48,935 nucleotides of DNA, taken from the NCBI GenBank assembly GCA_016283615.1, contig JAEENG010000020.1, forward strand, positions 1 to 48,935, read 5' to 3'. The stretch is from Treponema sp. (lineage in GTDB: Bacteria; Spirochaetota; Spirochaetia; Treponematales; Treponemataceae). Of the stretch, positions 24,722-32,122 are shown in pieces. Position 1 is the stretch's first letter, and every line of letters starts with the position of its first letter. Under the pieces are notes generated by a model. It was not told the origin of the DNA, searched no databases, and saw only the letters and a list, made by a program, of their open reading frames with translations. The position numbers and the translations under genes are program-made.

Positions 24722-25567
24722 ATGAGCACACTTGTAAAAATCACCGATGACGTAATTCAACTTTCAAGTTCATTAAAAGAAGCAAACTTCGGCCGTACTG
24801 ACCTCGGAAATTCAATCGACGAAAAAGGCTATGTTATTACCGTAAATGATGACCTTTCCATCGGCTGTGAGGAATGGGCCTTTACAAATACAAAAATCGC
24901 TGACGACGGAATAGTTTATTTTGAAGGAAAAACTCCGTTCAGTTTTACAGGCACTACTCTATTCAATCTGCTCGAACAGAATGACGACGCTGCAAAAAAG
25001 GCAAAAAAAGACAGCATGCTCGCCATTACATATCTCTTAAAAGAAGAAAAAGCCTTTGGCGGCGCCATGGGAATTTTATATTCAGAAGTGGACAGCAAAA
25101 GCAGAATAATCGCGCTGCCGGCAAATCTTTTTGAACGCTGCGCCCGCAATTCATCTGAATACGGACAGAACCAGGGCATTTTTGTTAACCGCGCACTTAC
25201 CGGCCAGAAAGCAAGTCTTTTTACCAGAAGTGTCATCGCCTACAAGGCTTTGAGCGGCGCCTACCCTTTTACAGAAACCGACCTCGAAAAACGCCAGAAC
25301 GATATTACAGACTTTAATTTTATCCCGCTTCAATATATGGTCAGCGGAATCGACATCGAACTTGCAGATTCAATCAACGCAGGACTTAAAACCGTAAATC
25401 CCGTCAAAGAACGCAGGACAAAAAAATTAAAATCCGAAGACAGGGCTTTGATTCAAATTGAACAGAACCTGAACAGGGCTAAAAGTTTTTCTGTAAAAGC
25501 CTTTGTTGAACAGCTGCAGAAAAATCCGCCTTCACCAGATGCTGAGTTCAACAGAAAAAAAAAATGA
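24722..25567 (+). CDS. Degenerate protein-kinase-like protein, unknown function
   Basis: A 281-residue protein that I cannot name with certainty. The middle of the chain reads like a eukaryotic-type Ser/Thr kinase C-lobe that has lost its catalytic residues: ALPANLFE in the place of the APE motif, a stretch FTRSVIAYKALSGAYPF matching the subdomain IX-X pattern (usually ending YE-L-G--PF), then RQNDI. No HRD, DFG or glycine-rich loop is seen, so a pseudokinase is the best inference. It ends in a Lys-rich tail encoded by a run of ten A. The following gene starts inside it in another frame, has no ribosome-binding site, and encodes a membrane protein. Loss of one A would join them into a kinase-like, transmembrane and extracytoplasmic protein. 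Confidence 0.7.
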   Translation: MSTLVKITDDVIQLSSSLKEANFGRTDLGNSIDEKGYVITVNDDLSIGCEEWAFTNTKIADDGIVYFEGKTPFSFTGTTLFNLLEQNDDAAKKAKKDSMLAITYLLKEEKAFGGAMGILYSEVDSKSRIIALPANLFERCARNSSEYGQNQGIFVNRALTGQKASLFTRSVIAYKALSGAYPFTETDLEKRQNDITDFNFIPLQYMVSGIDIELADSINAGLKTVNPVKERRTKKLKSEDRALIQIEQNLNRAKSFSVKAFVEQLQKNPPSPDAEFNRKKK

Positions 25568-26345
25568 ATTCATCAGAAAGCAGAAGCGCCGGATTAAGAC
25601 AAAAAGATTTCTGGCCCGAAACAAAAACCGCATCATAGGAACTGCAGCAGCGCTTGTAATTGCTGTAAACGTAATTCACAGTTTTAATAAAACAAACGGT
25701 CTTCTTGCAACTTCGCTAGGGCTTACTGCAGAAGAAACAGCACGCACGTTTTACACAGGCATCCACAAGGCCGACGTTCCGCTCCTGCAGGAAATTGCAA
25801 AGGGCTCAAAGATGAAAAATGTAATCAACATTACGGCAGGTTTTTACGTTACAAACAAACAGCGCGTCATCATGGACGAAAAGGAAGGTACCCTCTCTCC
25901 TGTTGAATTTTTACGGAAAAAAGGCGAAACAGATTACTGGCAGTATGGAATCAGCGGCCTCACACTCGACGGAACTCCATACCCTGCTGCTTTTGAATAT
26001 CCCCGCCGGAACGACAAAAAAGCTCCTCTAAAAACAGAAAACGGAGAAAAGCTTATAAAAGGCCAGACAAAACAGATTCAGGCTTCATACAATCTTATTC
26101 ACTACGACGGGGCAAACGTAATTGCCGTAAACAAGGTAACAGAAACACTGACCCTCAAATGGAACGGAAAGCGCTGGATCGTCCGCGACGTTGAAGGCAA
26201 ATCCAGAAACTCTTTGTGGAAGGTTAAATCTTACAAGGCTGACATAACAGGCGCCCTCGAAGAAAGCGGCGGCGACCTCGTAAAAGCCTGCGATATTTTA
26301 CGCCTAAAATACGACTTTATTCCGCGCGCTGACGAACTTCAATAA
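25539..26345 (+). CDS. Single-pass membrane protein, unknown function, overlapping the pseudokinase-like gene
   Basis: A 268-residue protein from ATG 25539. The first 30 residues are highly basic (RKQKRRIKTKRF), a membrane segment follows (RIIGTAAALVIAVNVI, about 38-55), and then an extracytoplasmic domain that contains an NTF2-like pattern (ARTFYTGIHKADVPLLQEIAKG) and beta strands such as ETLTLKWNGKRWIVRDVEGK. The start overlaps the preceding gene by 29 bases in the +1 frame and no Shine-Dalgarno is present. This raises the possibility that the protein is normally made as a fusion through slippage at the A10 run (25555-25564). If translated alone, it would have the orientation N-terminus inside, C-terminus outside. 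Confidence 0.7.
   Translation: MLSSTEKKNEFIRKQKRRIKTKRFLARNKNRIIGTAAALVIAVNVIHSFNKTNGLLATSLGLTAEETARTFYTGIHKADVPLLQEIAKGSKMKNVINITAGFYVTNKQRVIMDEKEGTLSPVEFLRKKGETDYWQYGISGLTLDGTPYPAAFEYPRRNDKKAPLKTENGEKLIKGQTKQIQASYNLIHYDGANVIAVNKVTETLTLKWNGKRWIVRDVEGKSRNSLWKVKSYKADITGALEESGGDLVKACDILRLKYDFIPRADELQ
25555..25564 (+). other. A10 homopolymer at the junction of two overlapping genes
   Basis: Ten consecutive A residues directly before the TGA of the pseudokinase-like gene. With nine A the frame continues through NRKKNEFIRKQKRR into the membrane protein. It is a candidate for transcriptional slippage or phase variation, or a sequencing error. Confidence 0.7.
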
Positions 26346-26383
26346 AGTTATTTTTTGAATTCTGTTATTAGCAGGGTTTCATA

Positions 26384-26411
26384 TTGACATTTTTTCGGTT
26401 TTTGTCATAAT
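26384..26411 (+). promoter_or_regulatory. Promoter of the carboxyltransferase gene
   Basis: Perfect TTGACA at 26384-26389, a 16-base spacer and CATAAT (5/6) at 26406-26411. The expected start is near 26418, right before the AAGAGG Shine-Dalgarno (26419-26424), so the leader is very short. Confidence 0.75.
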
Positions 26412-26432
26412 CATTTACAAGAGGTTCGATTT

Positions 26433-27914
26433 ATGTCATTTGAATACAATCTTGAAAAACAGCACGCAAAAGGAAAGCTTCACGCCATCGAAAGAATCAA
26501 TGCTCTCGTTGACAAAAACAGCTTTATGGAAATCTATGCCCAGGCACGTCATCAGTGCACAAACTTTGGCATGGACAAAAAAGAAATTCCTTACGACGGT
26601 GTTATCACAGGTTTTGGAACCATCAACGGAAAAAAGGTTGCAATTTATGCACAGGATTTTACAGTTCAGGGCGGTTCGCTGGGAAAAGTTCACGGACAGA
26701 AAATTGCCGAACTGATTGAAAAAGCAATCGAATTTAAATGCCCTGTAATCGGTGTCAACGACTCTGGTGGAGCACGTATCCAGGAAGGCGTTGACGCACT
26801 CTGCGGTTACGGCGAAATCTTCAGACAGAACGTACGCGCTTCAGGTGTAATTCCTCAGATTTCAATCATCGTAGGACCATGTGCCGGCGGTGCAGTTTAT
26901 TCACCTGGACTTACAGACTTTATCTTTACAGTAGACAAGATTTCTCAGATGTACATTACAGGTCCAAAGGTTGTTAAGCAGGTAATGTTTATGGACATCA
27001 CTGACGAAGACCTCGGTGGAGCTGCAATTCACTCACAGAAATCAGGCGTTGCTCACTTCCGCGCAGACAGCGAAAAAGAATGCTACGAACAGGTTAAAAA
27101 ACTTCTCGACTATATTCCGCACTACTACGGTGAAAAGGCTGAGCCAGAAGAAAAATTCAAGTTCTCTTCCAAAAAGAACAAGGACATTACAACAGTTCTC
27201 CCGGAAGCAAGCACAAAGGGTTACGATATCAAAAACGTAATCGAAGATGTAATCGACGATGATTCATTCTTTGAAGTAATGAAAGAATTTGCAGGAAACG
27301 CCGTAACAGGTTTTGGTAAAATCGAAGGCCGCACAGTTGGTATCGTTGCCAACAACCCGGGTTACTTTGGCGGCGTTTTGAACTGCGATGCTTCTGACAA
27401 AATTTCACGCTTTGTACGCTACTGCGACTGCTACGATATTCCGCTTTTAACTTTTGTAGATGTTCCGGGCTTTATCCCTGGTCCACAGGAAGAGCAGAAA
27501 GGTATCATCCGCCACGGTGCAAAACTCCTGTACGCTTACTCAGAAGCTTCTGTTCCAAAAGTTACAGTTATCACACGCAAAGCTTACGGCGGTGCATACA
27601 TCGCTATGTGTTCAAAACACCTTGGAGCTGACTTTGTTTACGCATGGCCAAAAGCAGAAATCGCCGTTATGGGTGCTGAAGGTGCCATCGGTATTTTGTA
27701 TGCAAAAGAAGCAGATCCAAATGTTAAGGCACAGAAAGGTGCCGAATACAGAGAGACATTTATGACTCCGACAATCGCAGCTCAGCGTGATTACATTTCT
27801 GCCGTAATCAATCCAGAAGAAACACGCGCACGCGTTGCAGCAAGTTTTAAAATCCTTGAAGGAAAAACTTCTACAGACTGTATCTGCAAAAAACACGGAA
27901 ACATTCCGCTGTAA
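26433..27914 (+). CDS. Acyl-CoA carboxylase/decarboxylase carboxyltransferase subunit (PccB/MmdA type)
   Basis: A 493-residue carboxyltransferase with the two crotonase-fold halves of the family. The N-half has VIGVNDSGGARIQEGVDAL and the oxyanion-type GPCAGGAVYSPGLTDF. The C-half has GIVANNPGYFGGVLN, FVDVPGFIPG, RHGAKLLYAYSEA and the biotin-site GGAYIAMCSKHLGAD. It fits propionyl-CoA carboxylase beta or methylmalonyl-CoA decarboxylase alpha, so it should move CO2 between biotin and propionyl-/methylmalonyl-CoA. Which one cannot be told here, since no biotin carrier, biotin carboxylase or sodium-pump subunit is adjacent. It has its own promoter and SD (AAGAGG). The gene is convergent with the next gene, 23 bases apart. 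Confidence 0.93.
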   Translation: MSFEYNLEKQHAKGKLHAIERINALVDKNSFMEIYAQARHQCTNFGMDKKEIPYDGVITGFGTINGKKVAIYAQDFTVQGGSLGKVHGQKIAELIEKAIEFKCPVIGVNDSGGARIQEGVDALCGYGEIFRQNVRASGVIPQISIIVGPCAGGAVYSPGLTDFIFTVDKISQMYITGPKVVKQVMFMDITDEDLGGAAIHSQKSGVAHFRADSEKECYEQVKKLLDYIPHYYGEKAEPEEKFKFSSKKNKDITTVLPEASTKGYDIKNVIEDVIDDDSFFEVMKEFAGNAVTGFGKIEGRTVGIVANNPGYFGGVLNCDASDKISRFVRYCDCYDIPLLTFVDVPGFIPGPQEEQKGIIRHGAKLLYAYSEASVPKVTVITRKAYGGAYIAMCSKHLGADFVYAWPKAEIAVMGAEGAIGILYAKEADPNVKAQKGAEYRETFMTPTIAAQRDYISAVINPEETRARVAASFKILEGKTSTDCICKKHGNIPL

Positions 27915-27937
27915 TCTGCGTACATCAACGGATTTTG

Positions 27938-29089
27938 TTAAAAGCACTCCTGCGGCGTCCCTGCCGTAGCAAACATGCCGTAGCAGTCGTGCCAGATTAC
28001 ACCGTCATCAAAAATTACCTGGCTTAAATAAACAAAATCCAGAACATATTGCCCTGCAGTTTCTTCTGCGGGGCTTTTTATTTTAAATTCAAGGACGCAC
28101 GACTGCCCCGCTTCGAGTGAGCAGTCTTTTGTAAAAACGTATTCAAGGCCGTCTTCGGTGTCCGGATTGCCTTCGCTGTCGTAAACATTAAAGCAGACGG
28201 TAACGGCGCTGATTGTTTTTGGGCTTGTGTTGGTTATTTGAACCTGAACAACCGGATAATCAGACCTTTCATCAGAAAGGAGGCCTCCCGTGTCAGAACC
28301 CCTTCCACAAAGAGCGTCTCCGCCAGCCCCGCCCGACCGGACACATGCGTACACCTGGCAGGGAGATTCATTCAACAAGCCTGCAAAGGCACCCGTTGCA
28401 CACGAAGCAAACAGAGAAAAAAGCAGAAGGCTCAGGCCAAAGATATTGAACAGTCTGAATCCCGTTTTATCAGGCTTTCCAATGGAAGCCGCGCCTGATT
28501 TTTTAGGATAATATTTTTTGATTTTGACAGAGGGCTCTTCATTTTTAAACAAAGTTGAATACGACATAAGCGCCGAACAAAGACTGTGGCCCGCCCTGAC
28601 CCCGTGACTGAAAACCGCATCGATAAAGCAGCCCTCCCCGGTGCAGTTTATGCTCAGGCAGTCTTCGTGCCAGAAAAAGGAATTGCAGCAGTAAAGATAG
28701 ATTTCCATTACAAGGGCAAGTTTGTAGTTTGGAACAAAGGTGCCTGATGTAACGCCGCCGGATACAAGTTTTTTCTGGGTTGCAAAAACTCCGCACGACA
28801 CAAATTTTTTATTCAATAATTCAATAAAATCTTTTGCACCCGGATAATAAATTCCGTCGGCAGGCAGAGGGTCACAAACTCTGTAGCCGAGAGTTAACTG
28901 TCCCAGAAAATCAAACGACACGGAGCAGGCTTCATTCTGGACAATTTCCCGCTCGGTGCAGTTCTGCAGCTTAAACAGACACTTTCCGTCATCGTACCTG
29001 AATGACTGGATATTGCCGCGATGTTCGTAAACTCTCTGCAAAACCATGGATGTCCGTTCGGCAGAAGTCGGTAATTCACTTGAATACAA
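27938..29089 (-). CDS. Membrane protein with internal membrane segment and DUF5780-like tail, unknown function
   Basis: A 383-residue protein. The Cys-rich N-terminal half (1-200) is probably cytoplasmic. One hydrophobic segment follows (IFGLSLLLFSLFASC, about 218-232) and then a C-terminal beta domain (about 275-380) with VVQVQITNTSPKTISAVTVCFNVYDSEG and later DGVIWHD, the look of DUF5780/FxLYD-type domains. The hydrophobic stretch ends in a lipobox-like LFASC although it is in mid-chain, so the gene may be a fusion of a cytoplasmic protein and a former lipoprotein. The start is TTG 29089, chosen because AAGGAGG lies four bases before it; the next ATG (29047) has none. It is divergent from the FGE-fold gene. 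Confidence 0.68.
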   Translation of the reverse strand: MYSSELPTSAERTSMVLQRVYEHRGNIQSFRYDDGKCLFKLQNCTEREIVQNEACSVSFDFLGQLTLGYRVCDPLPADGIYYPGAKDFIELLNKKFVSCGVFATQKKLVSGGVTSGTFVPNYKLALVMEIYLYCCNSFFWHEDCLSINCTGEGCFIDAVFSHGVRAGHSLCSALMSYSTLFKNEEPSVKIKKYYPKKSGAASIGKPDKTGFRLFNIFGLSLLLFSLFASCATGAFAGLLNESPCQVYACVRSGGAGGDALCGRGSDTGGLLSDERSDYPVVQVQITNTSPKTISAVTVCFNVYDSEGNPDTEDGLEYVFTKDCSLEAGQSCVLEFKIKSPAEETAGQYVLDFVYLSQVIFDDGVIWHDCYGMFATAGTPQECF

Positions 29090-29185
29090 AATTCCTCCTT
29101 GTAATAAAAGCCACCCACCTTATATATAGACGGTGAAATTCAAAAATCAGCAAAAGATTTTTATAACATTGCGTTATATTTCGAT

Positions 29186-29214
29186 TTGAAAAGAGTTTTT
29201 TTCTGTGTTAAAAT
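29186..29214 (+). promoter_or_regulatory. Promoter of the FGE-fold gene, leaderless type
   Basis: TTGAAA at 29186-29191 (5/6), a 17-base spacer and TAAAAT at 29209-29214 (5/6). Six bases remain to the ATG at 29221, so the start point should fall on the ATG. Confidence 0.65.
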
Positions 29215-29220
29215 CAAGGC

Positions 29221-30198
29221 ATGATGAAAAGTTTTATTAAGAGCCTTATCGGTTCAATCATTTTTACATGCTCAGCTGCTGCCTTTGCCCAGGAAACTTT
29301 TTCTGATCTTGATATGGTAAAGGCCGGTCCCCCTGTCGACGAAGTTTACGACGTTTACGTTATTGGCGACGGAAGCCAGTCTTTTACAGAAAAACGCTGG
29401 ATAAAACCTTTTTACATCAACCGGACAGAAACCACTTACGACCTGTGGTATTCAATCAGGACCGCGAGCCTTTCAATGGGATACAAATATATAAATCCGG
29501 GCCAGGAAGGCTCAAAAGGCAGGCGCGAGGCCGAACCTACTGATTTTAACAAATACCAGCCGGTAACAATGATAAGCTGGTACGATGCAATCATCTGGTG
29601 CAATGCTTTAAGTGAATTATCAGGCTTTACTCCGTGCTACACTTACAACGGTCAGGTTCTGCGCGACGCAACAGACACCGCAAAATGCGATTTGTGCGAA
29701 TGCAACTGGGACTGTGACGGCTACCGTCTTCCTTCCGAAGAAGAGTGGGAATACGCAGCACGCAAAACAAAGAGCGGATTTCAGTCAGGCGACTGCATGA
29801 GCGGCCAGATTAACGAAAAAGGCAAAACTGATTATTCAATTCCGGAAGGTGAATTAAGCTGGACTGCAAACAATTCATCTTCAACCCATGTGGCAGGAAC
29901 AGCCGGCTCTCCTTTTAAAGAAGATGCCCCGCCGGAAGCAGGAAGCGGAAATCCGAACGGACTCGGCTTATTTGATATGAGCGGAAACGTTCTTGAATTT
30001 GTATGGGACTGGATGGCAAACTACAAGAGTTCTGAGCCGGGACAGCGTTACAACGGACCTGAAACAGGAAGCCAGCGTGTAAGCCGCGGAGGAAGCTGGT
30101 CTGCCTACACACCGTTCTGCTATGCAGGCGACCGCTACAGTTTTGATCCGAACGAAGTTTACAACTACTTTGGATTCAGATTAGCTAAGACTAAATAA
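29221..30198 (+). CDS. Secreted formylglycine-generating-enzyme-fold protein lacking one catalytic Cys
   Basis: A 325-residue protein with a cleavable signal peptide (cut after SAAAFA) and one SUMF1/FGE-sulfatase domain. Typical motifs are WIKPFYINRTETTYDLW, PVTMISWYDAIIWCN, GYRLPSEEEWEYAAR, GLFDMSGNVLEFVWDW, RVSRGGSW and the terminal GFRLA. In true FGEs the copper site uses two cysteines in the segment after RV-RGGS; by my alignment the first is Ala295 here while the second is Cys300. A sulfatase-activating oxidase role is therefore unlikely. Spirochaetes have many such domains with structural or binding roles. The gene is exported, probably leaderless, and its last 18 bases overlap the convergent phosphodiesterase gene. 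Confidence 0.87.
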   Translation: MMKSFIKSLIGSIIFTCSAAAFAQETFSDLDMVKAGPPVDEVYDVYVIGDGSQSFTEKRWIKPFYINRTETTYDLWYSIRTASLSMGYKYINPGQEGSKGRREAEPTDFNKYQPVTMISWYDAIIWCNALSELSGFTPCYTYNGQVLRDATDTAKCDLCECNWDCDGYRLPSEEEWEYAARKTKSGFQSGDCMSGQINEKGKTDYSIPEGELSWTANNSSSTHVAGTAGSPFKEDAPPEAGSGNPNGLGLFDMSGNVLEFVWDWMANYKSSEPGQRYNGPETGSQRVSRGGSWSAYTPFCYAGDRYSFDPNEVYNYFGFRLAKTK

Positions 30199-30876
30199 TT
30201 CAGCGGATTTTACAAACCACTTATCGTCTTTTTTATCAAGTTCTGCAACTGCGTATCTTCCCTGAACCAGTGCACCCGGATTAACAACAGTTGTATCACC
30301 GATTTTATCTACTGCAAAACTTTCATGAATATGGCCTGTCAGAACAAGGACAGGCTGTCTCTTTTCAACAAAGTTTCTTAAGCCTTCACTTCCCACGTGG
30401 AATTGGCCGCCTGCAAGGTCACAGAGTGTGTCTTTTGGCGGATTGTGCATAATAAGTATCAGGTTGTTGATTTTACCGTCTGCGTCAGCGAGGGTGTCGG
30501 CTGAGTTTTCAATTATGTCCAGATCAGAAACGAGTTCTTCGTCAGTGCGTTCAAAAGGAGTAACGCCTGTAAATTTTGAACCGCCGCCGGAACCTGCAAG
30601 CACAAGCGAGTCATGGAATACCATGCTGCCTTCTACGCTGATGTCCTGCTTTTCAAGTTCATCAAGGAATTCTTCCTTGTCGTTATTTCCGAGAACAGCA
30701 AAAATTGATTCATGTTTTTTAAGAAGTGTTTCGAGAACAGGTTTGCCTTCGATATTTTTTTCTGCGTCGGCAAAATCGCCTGCAAACAATACAAGGTCAG
30801 CCTTTCCAAATTCACCGGCGAGTTTCTCGATATTAACTGTATCGCCGTGCATATCTGAAAGTAAAAGAATTCTCAT
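30181..30876 (-). CDS. YfcE/MJ0936-type metallophosphoesterase
   Basis: A 231-residue calcineurin-like phosphoesterase. All metal-site blocks are present: LLLSDMHGD (D8, H10), LFAGDFAD, VLGNND, LIMHNPP, and GHIHE. The length and motif spacing fit the YfcE/MJ0936 family, which hydrolyse phosphodiesters with two Mn or Ni ions in the cytoplasm; the natural substrate is unknown. The ATG stands one base after the hisC stop on the same strand, so translation is coupled to hisC, though no histidine-related role is known for the family. The last 18 bases overlap the FGE-fold gene tail to tail. Confidence 0.88.
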   Translation of the reverse strand: MRILLLSDMHGDTVNIEKLAGEFGKADLVLFAGDFADAEKNIEGKPVLETLLKKHESIFAVLGNNDKEEFLDELEKQDISVEGSMVFHDSLVLAGSGGGSKFTGVTPFERTDEELVSDLDIIENSADTLADADGKINNLILIMHNPPKDTLCDLAGGQFHVGSEGLRNFVEKRQPVLVLTGHIHESFAVDKIGDTTVVNPGALVQGRYAVAELDKKDDKWFVKSAELFSLS

Positions 30877-30877
30877 C

Positions 30878-32047
30878 TTACATATCCTCCATTGCCTTTT
30901 TTAAAGCAGCCATCTGCTCATGAGTTCCGATTGTGATTCTTAAAAAGTCTTCGATTCCAGGGGTGTTAAAGTGGCGGACCAGAATGCCCTGCTCCTTGAT
31001 TTTCTGGTAAGAAGATTCGCCGTTCAAACCGTCTTTTTTGCAGAATACAAAGTTTGTCTGGCTGTCCAGAACAAACCAGCCCTTTGCGCGCAGAAAGTCG
31101 ATAAATTCATCGCGTTCAAAGGCAACGCTTTTTGCGCATTCAACATAGTAGCCTGCGTCAGAACATGCGGCAATACCGGCCTGCTGTGCCATAAAGTCTA
31201 CAGGAAAGTGGTTCAGGCTGTTTTTTACGGTCGTAATCTGATTTACGAGGGCTGGGCTTGCAACAACGTAGCCGAGTCTCAAGCCTGCGCCGCACAGAGA
31301 CTTAGAAAAAGTTCTTACGATTACAAGATTGTCAAATTCGCTCAAAAGCGGAATTGAACTTTCCCCGCCAAAATCAACGTATGCTTCGTCTACGACAAAG
31401 ACCTGGTCTTTTGGAGCGGCCTTGATCATCTGACGGATTTCGTCGCGGGTAAGGCCGAGGCTTGTAGGAGCATTAGGGTTTGCAAAAATTGTGCTTGAGT
31501 TATTTGCATTTGCGTGTTCAAGCATGGTCTTTTTGTCTAAAGTCCAGTCGGAATTCAATTCAATTTTGTCCATCGGAACATTATAAAATCCCGCATACAC
31601 CGGATAGAATGAATATGTATGTGCCGGAACTACAAGTTTTTTGTCGCTGTCAAAGAATGCGTAAAAAACAAAACTCAAAACTTCGTCCGAGCCGTTTCCG
31701 ACATAAATCATTTCCGGAGTAATTTCGAATGGAATTCTGTCACACGGAGCAGGTTCTACCCTGCCCTGCGAGCCGTTTTTTCTTCCGCCGGTAACTTCCG
31801 CATTAACGAGGACTCCGCCTGTTTTGTTAAGCATGTCAGCGATAGCAGCTTTTAACTGATTTGAATCCGGATCAGGATAAAGCGCCATTTTCTGGGCGTA
31901 CTTCTGGGCAGCTTTTTTTACGGCTTTTACAACTGCAGGAGAAGGCGGATAAGGGTTTTCATTTGCGTTTAATTTGATATATGGTCTATCCTTAGGCTGT
32001 TCCCCGGGAACATAAGGATGAAGGTTCTGCATACGTTTTGCAATCAT
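30878..32047 (-). CDS. hisC: Histidinol-phosphate aminotransferase with an unusual insertion
   Basis: A 389-residue PLP enzyme from ATG 32047 (GAGGA about six bases upstream). It should convert imidazole-acetol phosphate to histidinol phosphate using glutamate. Conserved parts: KLNANENPYPPSP near the N-terminus, YVGNGSDEVL, NPNAPTSL (Asn for substrate), DEAYVDF, and TFSKSLCGAGLRLGY with PLP lysine K249. Between residues 78 and 109 there is a hydrophilic stretch (VTGGRKNGSQGRVEPAPCDR) that most HisC proteins lack, where the chain normally runs straight from the dimer arm to the GNGSDE loop. No other his gene is nearby. HisC-like enzymes can also act on aromatic amino acids. Confidence 0.9.
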   Translation of the reverse strand: MIAKRMQNLHPYVPGEQPKDRPYIKLNANENPYPPSPAVVKAVKKAAQKYAQKMALYPDPDSNQLKAAIADMLNKTGGVLVNAEVTGGRKNGSQGRVEPAPCDRIPFEITPEMIYVGNGSDEVLSFVFYAFFDSDKKLVVPAHTYSFYPVYAGFYNVPMDKIELNSDWTLDKKTMLEHANANNSSTIFANPNAPTSLGLTRDEIRQMIKAAPKDQVFVVDEAYVDFGGESSIPLLSEFDNLVIVRTFSKSLCGAGLRLGYVVASPALVNQITTVKNSLNHFPVDFMAQQAGIAACSDAGYYVECAKSVAFERDEFIDFLRAKGWFVLDSQTNFVFCKKDGLNGESSYQKIKEQGILVRHFNTPGIEDFLRITIGTHEQMAALKKAMEDM

Positions 32048-32087
32048 TATTTTCCTCTGAATATTTAAATTCAACAATCTTATTTTA

Positions 32088-32116
32088 TTGACAAATTTGC
32101 TTTATATCAAGAAAAT
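32088..32116 (+). promoter_or_regulatory. Promoter of 32123 gene, leaderless type
   Basis: Perfect TTGACA at 32088-32093, a 17-base spacer and GAAAAT (4/6) at 32111-32116. Six bases then lead to the ATG. No Shine-Dalgarno sequence is present. Confidence 0.6.
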
Positions 32117-32122
32117 AAATAT

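Noticed and set aside
28213-28511. Plus-strand frames of 73-86 residues inside the 27938-29089 gene
   Set aside because: Three overlapping frames use non-ATG starts without ribosome sites, and the opposite strand has a protein with a clear beta domain.
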